From an uncultured Bacteroidales bacterium (lineage in GTDB: Bacteria > Bacteroidota > Bacteroidia > Bacteroidales > UBA932): a stretch of DNA of 32,273 nt. Shown here in pieces: positions 24,145 through 31,356 of the stretch. The notes under the pieces were generated by a model. It searched no databases and was not told the origin of the DNA. It was given only the letters and a program-made list of their open reading frames with translations. The first letter of the stretch is position 1; each line of letters begins with the position of its first letter. Location: contig CAMWUW010000018.1 in the NCBI GenBank assembly GCA_947177525.1, positions 1 through 32,273 of the forward strand, written 5' to 3'. The translations under genes and the position numbers were made by a program.

Positions 24145-24314
24145 ATCACCGTGAAGTTCCGATAGAGCCGAAGGTATGGATGGTGCCAATGGGAGATTTC
24201 CAGGCGTACCGCAAGGCGGGTGTTGACTGGTTTCTGCTCCGCTGGCTTACAGCTCGCAACATTGTGATGATGTTCTGCATGATAATAATTATTGTGAATC
24301 TTATTTTCCGATGA
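24105..24314 (+). CDS. Small protein with C-terminal membrane helix, unknown family
   Basis: The 69-residue ORF has a soluble first part (KSLDDFVNHREVPIEPKVWM), a motif DWFLLRWLTARN and a final hydrophobic helix (IVMMFCMIIIIVNLIF). It looks like a C-tail anchored small protein. It overlaps the end of the prenyltransferase-like fragment in another frame. It lies 91 bp before the radical SAM start and could be co-transcribed from the box at 24011. I do not recognise it, and a truncated larger gene is an alternative. Confidence 0.5.
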   Translation: MALCGWKSLDDFVNHREVPIEPKVWMVPMGDFQAYRKAGVDWFLLRWLTARNIVMMFCMIIIIVNLIFR

Positions 24315-24404
24315 ATGGTCTGGCCTGTCCCGGTCCTGCATTTGCGTTGATTGGCTATAATGGACTGGCCTTGGATTTTTGAAAAATTTATAAAGAATGA
24401 TGAC

Positions 24405-25295
24405 ATGAAAAAGTTGTTTTATCTTGGATGGTGGTTTCTCAGGGCACGTTTTTTCGGAAGGCGTGCTCCCCTGCAGACAGTCCTGTTCATATCCGATATA
24501 TGCAATCTCAGATGCAAGCATTGCAGCGTGTATGAACTTGAAAATCCGCATAATATGACATATGAGCAGGTGCGCGGGCATCTGCAGGAATCGTATGACG
24601 TAGGCTCCAGATTCGTGGATTTCGAAGGCGGAGAGGTCACTATATGGCGTGACGGCGACAAGAGAATAAACGACCTTATAGACCTGGCCAAGGAGATAGG
24701 CTTCTTCTCATGCACGATAACCACTAATGCGCAGCTGCCATTTGCAGGCTCTCATGCCGATTCCATCTGGGTCAGTCTTGACGGAGCCGGAGGTTACCAC
24801 GAGCAAGTGCGTGGAAAAGGCACATTTGCCAAGCTGGAGAAGAATATAGCGGAATGCGGCCATAAGCATCTCAGCGTGAATATGGTAGTGAATACTCTCA
24901 ATTATACCGATGTAGCGGGGACCATTGAATATGCGAAGAATAACCCGGCCATAGAAAGCATCTCCATTAATTTCCATACTCCGTTCGAGGGCACTGAATA
25001 TCTTGCCCTGGATATGGAAACAAGGGCCGGAATCATAGATATGGTCATCGGCTACAAGAAGAAAGGCTATCCTATAATGAATTCTGTATCCGGACTCAAA
25101 TTGATGAAAACCAATTCTTTTAAGCGCAGCTGCTGGGTGACTGACTTTGTCTATCCGGACGGCAAGCGTGGCTATTGCGTCGGCTACGGTACGGATAAAT
25201 GCACACAGTGCGGGTTCTGCATGTCAGGCGAGATGGCATCGGTATTCTCGTTCAGGCCGGATACTATATTAGCAGGGCTTAAACTTCGTGCATAG
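24405..25295 (+). CDS. Radical SAM protein with C-terminal cysteine cluster, unknown substrate
   Basis: The 296-residue protein (from the ATG at 24405) has the radical SAM CxxxCxxC as CNLRCKHC (C33, C37, C40) after a hydrophobic amphipathic start. It carries a GGE-type motif in VDFEGGEVTIW, and the C-terminal cysteines C243, C258, C266, C269 and C272 (last three as CTQCGFC), which could hold an auxiliary 4Fe-4S cluster as in twitch/SPASM proteins. Alternative starts at 24360 and 24351 (TTG) would add MDWPWIFEKF-like residues. A peptide or lipid substrate is possible; no precursor peptide is obvious nearby apart from the small ORFs just upstream. Function unknown. Confidence 0.85.
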   Translation: MKKLFYLGWWFLRARFFGRRAPLQTVLFISDICNLRCKHCSVYELENPHNMTYEQVRGHLQESYDVGSRFVDFEGGEVTIWRDGDKRINDLIDLAKEIGFFSCTITTNAQLPFAGSHADSIWVSLDGAGGYHEQVRGKGTFAKLEKNIAECGHKHLSVNMVVNTLNYTDVAGTIEYAKNNPAIESISINFHTPFEGTEYLALDMETRAGIIDMVIGYKKKGYPIMNSVSGLKLMKTNSFKRSCWVTDFVYPDGKRGYCVGYGTDKCTQCGFCMSGEMASVFSFRPDTILAGLKLRA

Positions 25296-25384
25296 TCATA
25301 TACGCCTGCGTTTCGGTAATCTTACAAGCAGACTTGATATATTTATATTACCCATGTCCTACTAATCAACATTCAAAAAAAAGT

Positions 25385-25414
25385 TTTGCAGATAGAAAAA
25401 TTTGGCTAAATTTG
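25385..25414 (+). promoter_or_regulatory. Strong Bacteroidota-type promoter upstream of a long leader
   Basis: TTTG at 25385-25388 is followed after 18 bp by TAAATTTG at 25407-25414, matching both elements. The predicted start is about 25421, more than 220 nt before the lipoprotein ATG at 25646, so the transcript has an unusually long leader. Confidence 0.65.
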
Positions 25415-25420
25415 CCGCCG

Positions 25421-25645
25421 CAAATCTGTGTTGTACAGACAAAAGATTACATCTCCACGGCAATTCGGACTTATGTCTGAAAGAGATGGGACGGCTCTTC
25501 TTTTTGTAGTGTTATATTTTTCAGTATCCCGTCTGCTGAATTCAAATCCACCTTGTAGAAGTTGGACTGTGAATTCATGCATTGCTGTAAGATTGACAAT
25601 ACACACTTTCATATTCCGGCTTCCAGGTTTAATTTTCATTTTATT
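25421..25645 (+). ncRNA. Candidate structured leader or small RNA upstream of lipoprotein gene
   Basis: Predicted structure includes CAGACA (25436-25441) with TGTCTG (25474-25479). A weak hairpin AAGAG (25481-25485) with CTCTT (25495-25499) is followed by CTTTTTG, which looks like a short intrinsic terminator. A second hairpin follows: TGAATTC (25537-25543) with GAATTCA (25571-25577), plus inner TCCA/TGGA (25547-25550, 25563-25566). A small RNA of about 85 nt or an attenuated leader are both compatible. No known family is recognised. Confidence 0.35.
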
Positions 25646-25649
25646 ATGA
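25473..25649 (+). CDS. Possible 58-codon leader ORF overlapping the lipoprotein start
   Basis: An ATG at 25473 opens 58 codons rich in hydrophobic and Ser residues and ending FRLPGLIFILL. Its TGA overlaps the downstream ATG as ATGA (25646-25649). It could be a leader peptide for coupling, but the same bases also form the predicted hairpins, and the overlap may be chance. Confidence 0.2.
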   Translation: MSERDGTALLFVVLYFSVSRLLNSNPPCRSWTVNSCIAVRLTIHTFIFRLPGLIFILL

Positions 25650-26050
25650 AAAAAAATTTTTTCAAACTCATGTGCGCCGCATTGTTGGCATTGTGCTGCG
25701 GAGCGTTCACCTCATGCGACATCATCGGTGATGGAAACCCGGATTTCAAGTATTCAAAAGAGTATGAAGTTCTTTTGGGGGCATGGACAAATACCTCTAC
25801 CTTAGAGGGGGAACCGTACACATTAGAATTTACCTTTTACAAGAACGGTAAGGTCAATGTAGTTGAAATCTTTGAAGGTGATGTCACAAACATAGACGTG
25901 TTCTATACAATTCAAGGTGACCTTAGTAAGGGGGCTGCAGTAAGAATTTACGGAGGAGAAATCGGTGAGTGGATTTTTACAGTCCTTGTCAACGGAGACG
26001 AAGCCATCTTCACGAAGAAAGGAGAGGAATTTGTTTTCACACGAAAATAA
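25646..26050 (+). CDS. Small lipoprotein, unknown function
   Basis: The 134-residue protein starts with a lipoprotein signal (MKKNFFKLMCAALLALCC) ending in a lipobox FTSC, then DIIGDGNPDF. The mature part is a compact, mostly beta fold of about 105 residues (LLGAWTNTSTLEGEPYTLEF, FYKNGKVNVVEI), reminiscent of lipocalin-like small lipoproteins of Bacteroidota. The start at 25646 is chosen because a longer frame from 25562 would place the signal peptide internally. It has its own promoter at 25385-25414 and a strong terminator downstream. Confidence 0.85.
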   Translation: MKKNFFKLMCAALLALCCGAFTSCDIIGDGNPDFKYSKEYEVLLGAWTNTSTLEGEPYTLEFTFYKNGKVNVVEIFEGDVTNIDVFYTIQGDLSKGAAVRIYGGEIGEWIFTVLVNGDEAIFTKKGEEFVFTRK

Positions 26051-26064
26051 TATCATATATATGC

Positions 26065-26097
26065 CTCAGCAGAATACAAAATTTGTCTTCTGCTGAG
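26065..26097 (+). terminator. Intrinsic terminator after the small lipoprotein gene
   Basis: CTCAGCAGAA (26065-26074) pairs with TTCTGCTGAG (26088-26097). Inside it ACAAA/TTTGT (26076-26080, 26082-26086) extends the pairing. CTTTT follows directly. A strong signal, 15 bp after the stop. Confidence 0.9.
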
Positions 26098-26178
26098 CTT
26101 TTAACTATACATTAGATAAGTCCGAGAATGTAAACGGACACACTAAATGAAACATTACCAGGAAATTCCAAACATATC

Positions 26179-27912
26179 ATGAAGAAAATAGAATTAAGGC
26201 ACAGATTATATGCGCCGGTTATTTTATGTGCATTGCCTTTTGCCGCTTTTTCGTGTGTCGACAGCGAATATGACATTGACAAGCCGTTTGACATGACAGT
26301 TAATTTTCTAAAGGATGCGGCTTTTCCTGTGGGGAATGTGAAGAAATTGTATCTGAAGGACATTTTACTCGGAACAGACGAGACGCTTGTCGGTACTTCT
26401 GCTGACGGTGACTATTACCTTACTTTTGTCCAGGGACAGATGGATACAGAAATAAAGGTTCCTTCTTTTGAGTATGGTGGATTTACCAAGAATGTCCAGA
26501 TTGTTCCGGAACTCACGAAAGCCGCGGACTCAGGAAGAATCTCCGGTACATTCGATTTCGGTACAATACACTTCAATTGTAACATGGAATCGCATGACCT
26601 TCCTGAAGAGGTAACGGGTCTGAAGCGTTGCGAGGTGGTTTCAAGCATTCAACTGTCATTGCAGACTGCACCTGGCCAAGGGCTGATAACACTTCCTTCT
26701 GGGGCTGAAATCCGTTTCCCGGAATTTCTGGTGATAGCTCCAGGGCTTCAGGAGGGAATCAGCAAGACCGGCCCCAATGTTTTCACAACCACACGTGACT
26801 TCCCTATCGCGAATTCCGTAGATTTCATATTTCCGGTAGAAGCTATTGATTTTGAGGCTGTTCCTGACGGCGAGGGCCTGCTCGCTCCTGGACATTTCAA
26901 GATGACGGCTGATATACTGCTTTCAGGCAGCGTGCGTGTAGATAATATTCAGACAGGTGCTTTTCCGGATATTACCGGTAAGTTGAAACTTAATCCGGCA
27001 AGGTTTGTCATGGCCGTCGCTAAATTGTCTAAAGAAACCGAGATTCCGGTCTCCCCTGTCATGGTCGGAGACCTGCCTGAGTTCTTGAACGGTGAAAATC
27101 TTGTGCTTGACCTTCAGGGCCTGAGGCTTGATATGGCTGTGGAAAACACTTTCCCGCTCGGAGGCAATATGAGGGCCGGAATAAGGACAAGCGGCACTTC
27201 CGGTACGCTGGCTTCTGTTGCCCTCGGACCTGTGCATTTCAGTGCTCCTGCACTCGGGCAGACTGCCAGGAGCGCATTTTCGTTTTCACAGTCAGGTACA
27301 GGAGCGCCGCAGGGCTATGCTGATGTAAGGACGGCAGATTTCGATAATCTTCTGAGAATTATCCCGCAGCAGGTAGGAATTTATGGAATGACTGTTTCTG
27401 TTGACGATACTTATGCGGAGATTGGTTTCGGAATGCCATATAAAATAAGTGCGGACTATTCTCTCGCCTCTCCCCTTGCGTTCGGCAAGGATGTGGAGAT
27501 GTCCTTCGTTCAGGATATGACCGGATTGGGCATTGACCTGTCTGATTTCGGCCTGACAAAAGCGCAGCTTACCCTCGATGCCGTGAGCAGTGTTCCACTG
27601 GAGTTCTCTCTCCAGGCCGAGGCGATAGATGCTGGCGCTAATGTCATATCCGGAATAGATGTGCTTCTCGAAGGAAAGATTATAGCCGGCTCCCTCGATA
27701 ATCCTTCGGAATCAAAACTTATTCTCAATCTGTCAGCAGAAGGAGCCGATGTCGCATTTGACGGGCTCAGGCTGCGTATGTCGACAATCTCGGGCGGGCC
27801 GTCTCTCGCGGGAATCCCGCTGAATGAAGCCCAGGGCATAGAAATGAAGAACCTGGTTCTGAGAGTTCCGGAAGGCATAACATTGGACCTTGGAGGTGAT
27901 GAAGACGAATAA
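26179..27912 (+). CDS. Large exported lipoprotein, beta-rich, unknown function
   Basis: The 577-residue protein has a lipoprotein signal ending FAAFSC, then VDSEYDIDKPFDM. The rest is a long, mostly beta body with many Gly, Thr and Asp, without a recognised catalytic motif, ending in an acidic tail (LDLGGDEDE). It precedes the DUF5723 gene by 70 bp, and I believe such a pair is common in Bacteroidota, so a shared outer-membrane role is likely. No other domain is recognised. Surface or periplasmic location is inferred from the lipobox. Confidence 0.85.
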   Translation: MKKIELRHRLYAPVILCALPFAAFSCVDSEYDIDKPFDMTVNFLKDAAFPVGNVKKLYLKDILLGTDETLVGTSADGDYYLTFVQGQMDTEIKVPSFEYGGFTKNVQIVPELTKAADSGRISGTFDFGTIHFNCNMESHDLPEEVTGLKRCEVVSSIQLSLQTAPGQGLITLPSGAEIRFPEFLVIAPGLQEGISKTGPNVFTTTRDFPIANSVDFIFPVEAIDFEAVPDGEGLLAPGHFKMTADILLSGSVRVDNIQTGAFPDITGKLKLNPARFVMAVAKLSKETEIPVSPVMVGDLPEFLNGENLVLDLQGLRLDMAVENTFPLGGNMRAGIRTSGTSGTLASVALGPVHFSAPALGQTARSAFSFSQSGTGAPQGYADVRTADFDNLLRIIPQQVGIYGMTVSVDDTYAEIGFGMPYKISADYSLASPLAFGKDVEMSFVQDMTGLGIDLSDFGLTKAQLTLDAVSSVPLEFSLQAEAIDAGANVISGIDVLLEGKIIAGSLDNPSESKLILNLSAEGADVAFDGLRLRMSTISGGPSLAGIPLNEAQGIEMKNLVLRVPEGITLDLGGDEDE

Positions 27913-27982
27913 AATGCAGCCGGGCAGATGACAGGTCCCGGACATCCGTTTTTTACTTGCAACTATATAAACTGACAGCACA

Positions 27983-29437
27983 ATGAAAAAAATACATATA
28001 ATACTTGGTATTATGGCGGTCCTCGCAGCCTCCGCGAGCGCGTATGCACAACAGAACCTCAGGAGCGGATATTTCCTTGACGGGTATACATACCGCTATA
28101 AGTTCAACCCGGCATTCCAGGGAGAGCGCGGTTATATAGCTCTTCCTGCCATAGGACGGATCGGGGTCGGCTTGGAAAGCTCCATTGCCATGTCCGATGT
28201 GGTTTATCCATTGGAAAACGGTTCTCTTGCCACTTTCCTGCACCCTTCTGTCCCGGCTGACGATTTCCTTTCCGGACTTAAGGATATGAACCGCCTCGGA
28301 GTCAATGTCGACCTGGGCATATTGTCAACCGGTTTCCGTACTGGCAAGAGCTACCATACTATAGACGTTTCTCTACGTGCCGATGCCGGAGTGAATCTTC
28401 CGAAAGATCTTTTTGCGTTTGCCAAGAACGGAGCATCAACAGGGCAGACTCAATATGACATCAGCAATGTCGGTGCGCGCCTGGATTCGAGACTCGAGTT
28501 TGCATACGGTTATTCGAGAAGCATAGGCAGAAATCTTTATGCCGGGGCCCGCATCAAATTTCTTGTCGGCATAGCTAATGCGAGGATTGCAATGCAGAGG
28601 ATGAGCCTTGAGATGTCGCAGGACCGCTGGGCCTTAAAGGCAAACGGAAGCATGACGACTTCCGGGATGCTTGCATTCAAGACTATGGCTGAGGCTGGAA
28701 CTTCAGAGAATGCCTCACAGGACAATCTGATCTCGTTCGAACCGGATATGTCTATGTTTGAAGCTCCTGATGCCGCAAACAAGATAATGAACGGCATTTT
28801 AAGTTTCGGAGGAGCCTTGGATTTGGGAGTCTCATGGGACTTTTGCAGGTATTTCACCCTTTCCGCATCAGTGTTGGACCTTGGTTTCATGTCGTGGAAC
28901 AATACTGCAAGAGCCGTCACTCCGGATACTGCATGGGAATTTAACGGTTTCGGCAGCAATATCGGAGAAGAAAGCGCTCCTACTTTGGGAGAGCAGTTCG
29001 GGACAATGGGAGAAGAACTGCTGCAGGCTTTCAATTTCGAACGTGTGCAGGCAGGTATCAAATCTTCGGAGGCCCTTGCGATGACTATGCATTGTGGTCT
29101 GGAGGCCAGGATGCCTTTTTACGAGAAAATGTCAGTAGGGCTTTTGGGAACCCGCCGTTTTGACGGAGCGTTTTCATGGACTGAAGGACGCGTATCCCTT
29201 AATCTTGCGCCGCTGAAATGGCTCAGTCTCACAGGCAATTATGCTATATCTGATTTCGGTCAGTCTGCAGGAGCTGCGATTAATCTTCATGTTCCGGGAT
29301 TTACGCTTTGCGTCGGTGCTGATTCTTTTCTCCCTATTATGAATGTCGCTCCTCAGTTTATTCCTATTGATAGTTGGAATACCAATGTGACTTTCATGCT
29401 TTGCTTTGCATTCGGAAAATATCACAAGATGCGGTGA
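27983..29437 (+). CDS. DUF5723-type outer-membrane beta-barrel-like protein
   Basis: The 484-residue protein has a signal peptide (MKKIHIILGIMAVLAASASAYA) and a mature start QQNLRSGYFLDGYTYRYKFN, which is the DUF5723 opening. Long amphipathic strands follow throughout (GVNVDLGILSTGFRTG and later strands), and it ends in a strand FMLCFAFGKYHKMR. The family is predicted to form an outer-membrane barrel, with unknown function. It follows the large lipoprotein by 70 bp, which fits an envelope unit of two. A terminator lies 26 bp after the stop. Confidence 0.8.
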   Translation: MKKIHIILGIMAVLAASASAYAQQNLRSGYFLDGYTYRYKFNPAFQGERGYIALPAIGRIGVGLESSIAMSDVVYPLENGSLATFLHPSVPADDFLSGLKDMNRLGVNVDLGILSTGFRTGKSYHTIDVSLRADAGVNLPKDLFAFAKNGASTGQTQYDISNVGARLDSRLEFAYGYSRSIGRNLYAGARIKFLVGIANARIAMQRMSLEMSQDRWALKANGSMTTSGMLAFKTMAEAGTSENASQDNLISFEPDMSMFEAPDAANKIMNGILSFGGALDLGVSWDFCRYFTLSASVLDLGFMSWNNTARAVTPDTAWEFNGFGSNIGEESAPTLGEQFGTMGEELLQAFNFERVQAGIKSSEALAMTMHCGLEARMPFYEKMSVGLLGTRRFDGAFSWTEGRVSLNLAPLKWLSLTGNYAISDFGQSAGAAINLHVPGFTLCVGADSFLPIMNVAPQFIPIDSWNTNVTFMLCFAFGKYHKMR

Positions 29438-29462
29438 CGGCGGAATTGCCCGCTCAGATTGA

Positions 29463-29507
29463 AATTTCCCCCGGAGAGTGTCTGTAAGACTTTCTCCGGG
29501 GGAAATT
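29463..29507. terminator. Strong hairpin, likely bidirectional terminator
   Basis: A perfect 15-bp stem AATTTCCCCCGGAGA (29463-29477) with TCTCCGGGGGAAATT (29493-29507) and a 15-nt loop. It lies between the convergent DUF5723 and DUF1963 genes, with short A/T-rich flanks instead of long U-tracts. Confidence 0.8.
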
Positions 29508-29529
29508 CTATGTATGCGGCCGTACTTTG

Positions 29530-30165
29530 TCAGTGTGAGCACAAGAATGCTTTGGTCCTTTTCCAGTTTCCGAATCCCAGATCCTGTTCTTTTATGAGCA
29601 GATTGAGAGTGCCGGAATCACCTAAGCGAAGACCGGATACATCATCTCCGCAAAGCTGCAGAAAGTTTATCATATCAGGAAAGGCTTCATGCGTTCTTGG
29701 GCTGCTTGGCATTCCGAGAAGCTTGAGGCCTTCATCATTGTCTCCGCATGACGAGAACTCCATCTCCAGTTCCCGGTCTGTAAGAGGCTGGTCCTGGTCG
29801 TCAACAAGCATGCAGCTCTGGAAAGTCTCGAAGTTGATGGCCTTGGCGTATTTTACCACAAACTCCCCTTTCGGCCACTCGCCTGCTCCGGTCCCGGTGG
29901 CACTTTCATAGCCCAGCCACTCGTCTATTGCTGCAAAGAAATATAGCATGCCTTCGTGCGGCAGCTTTCCCTCCGGATCGAGGGGGGCTATGTCTTCGCA
30001 GTTTATCTGGCAGATAAAAGTGAGCGGATAGTCTATGCTCTCCCCTTCATCTGTCACCTTTATTGTCGGATACTGCATATCCTGGGGCATGTCAGGGTCG
30101 CCCCACCATTTGCTTGCGCAGAAAAGTATTCTGTCTGTTTTCTTTAGATTGATTCTGATTGCCAT
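29530..30165 (-). CDS. DUF1963 (YwqG-like) protein
   Basis: The 211-residue protein fits the DUF1963/YwqG family by its features: SKWWGDPDMP, PLTFICQINCEDIAPLD, GMLYFFAA and late LLGMPSSPRT and LGFGNWKRTKAFLC segments. No signal peptide is present, so it is cytoplasmic. Function is unknown for the family. It is the last gene of the pyk operon, 12 bp after the preceding stop. Confidence 0.85.
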   Translation of the reverse strand: MAIRINLKKTDRILFCASKWWGDPDMPQDMQYPTIKVTDEGESIDYPLTFICQINCEDIAPLDPEGKLPHEGMLYFFAAIDEWLGYESATGTGAGEWPKGEFVVKYAKAINFETFQSCMLVDDQDQPLTDRELEMEFSSCGDNDEGLKLLGMPSSPRTHEAFPDMINFLQLCGDDVSGLRLGDSGTLNLLIKEQDLGFGNWKRTKAFLCSH

Positions 30166-30177
30166 ATTCAGTCTGTG

Positions 30178-30807
30178 TCAAAATGTCAGTGAAAGTCCCA
30201 ATGAAAGGGCTATTACGTATGCTTCGTTGCGGTTTGTCATATTTTCCGGCACTATGAGCCTGTCATATATTATGTCCGTATGTGTATAAGTGCATTTTGC
30301 GGACACAATGAAATCCAGCTTGCTCCGTCCGAGCGAGAACCGCCGGCCTCCCCCTGCCTTTCCTGCAAAAATTTCCTGCGGCTGCCTCTTTATGCATATT
30401 CCGCTTCCGAGGTCCGCGAATGCAAACCACCTGTCTTTCATCGTGTCGTTTCCGAAAAATCTCGTCATGCGCAATGACAGCGGAACAGCCTTGCCGTATC
30501 GTCCGATTCCTGCATAGCCTGCATAAAGGGAAAGATTCCAGTGCCTGTCAAGATTATATCCCACATGAAGATATACCTCTGCATTGCTCTTGTATTTCAG
30601 GTTCTTGCCTCTTTCGTCAATCCTGTATCCCTCGGATGAAAAGAAATTATAATGCCAACCGGTGCAGAATGAAGCATTGTATCCCCATTCCGCACCCCAG
30701 GTCAGACGTGGAAATCTTCCTGCAGCTTCGTCCGGTATTCCTTCGGCAGAAAGACGAAGCATGCTGAATGCCAGCAAAATGAAGGTATAAATGAGTCTTC
30801 GTGCCAT
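30178..30807 (-). CDS. Exported beta-barrel-like protein, unknown
   Basis: The 209-residue protein has a signal peptide (LIYTFILLAFSMLRLSAEG) and many short amphipathic strands (AEVYLHVGYNLDRHWNLSLY). It ends in LSLGLSLTF, a typical outer-membrane barrel end. The size suggests an 8-10-stranded barrel. It begins one base after the stop of the 180-residue gene, so the two are tightly linked. No family recognised. Confidence 0.7.
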   Translation of the reverse strand: MARRLIYTFILLAFSMLRLSAEGIPDEAAGRFPRLTWGAEWGYNASFCTGWHYNFFSSEGYRIDERGKNLKYKSNAEVYLHVGYNLDRHWNLSLYAGYAGIGRYGKAVPLSLRMTRFFGNDTMKDRWFAFADLGSGICIKRQPQEIFAGKAGGGRRFSLGRSKLDFIVSAKCTYTHTDIIYDRLIVPENMTNRNEAYVIALSLGLSLTF

Positions 30808-30808
30808 A

Positions 30809-31351
30809 TCAGAATCGGTATCCTATTCTTATCTCCGGGATTACGGCCCGCATGAGTCCGTACTTGAAATATTTCATGTATATGGATTCATCATCCCTGA
30901 CTGAATGGATTCCCAGCACAGGGGCTGCGCATACGGAAATGTCCACGTTTCTTTTGCTGCGCAGGCATATTCCTGCCCTGCCCTGCATACCGAAAAATAA
31001 ACCCGGAGGGGACATGAAGTCCCTGCACACTCCTGCTGTGGCACCCGGACCTGCGAAAAAAATGATCCGGTTCCCGTCCGGCTGTCCTGCCTCGGCAAAA
31101 ATGAAATTCCAGCCGAATGAGAATGACAGTCCTGGCAATGAAGTCTTTCCGGAAAACATTTCGGCAGTTTCCGCACAAACGCTGCATGACATGAAGCTTC
31201 TGTCTCTTGTCTCGCGCTCATAGTAGAAGCCCATGCGGGAATAGCTCTGGACAATGCCCGCGCAATTCATCCTCTGGGCTTCGGCCCTGAAACCGGCCGG
31301 AAATACCAGAAGGAATGCTGTAAAAGCGATTTTGATGCAGCGGGCATTCAT
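30809..31351 (-). CDS. Exported beta-barrel-like protein, unknown
   Basis: The 180-residue protein has a signal peptide (CIKIAFTAFLLVFPAGFRAEA) and a mature part with several strands and cysteines (MSCSVCAETAEMF). It ends in PEIRIGYRF, again an outer-membrane barrel end. It starts 5 bp after the pyruvate kinase stop and precedes a similar gene by one base. A weak overall resemblance between the two suggests a related pair, not proven. Confidence 0.65.
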   Translation of the reverse strand: MNARCIKIAFTAFLLVFPAGFRAEAQRMNCAGIVQSYSRMGFYYERETRDRSFMSCSVCAETAEMFSGKTSLPGLSFSFGWNFIFAEAGQPDGNRIIFFAGPGATAGVCRDFMSPPGLFFGMQGRAGICLRSKRNVDISVCAAPVLGIHSVRDDESIYMKYFKYGLMRAVIPEIRIGYRF

Positions 31352-31356
31352 GTTTG

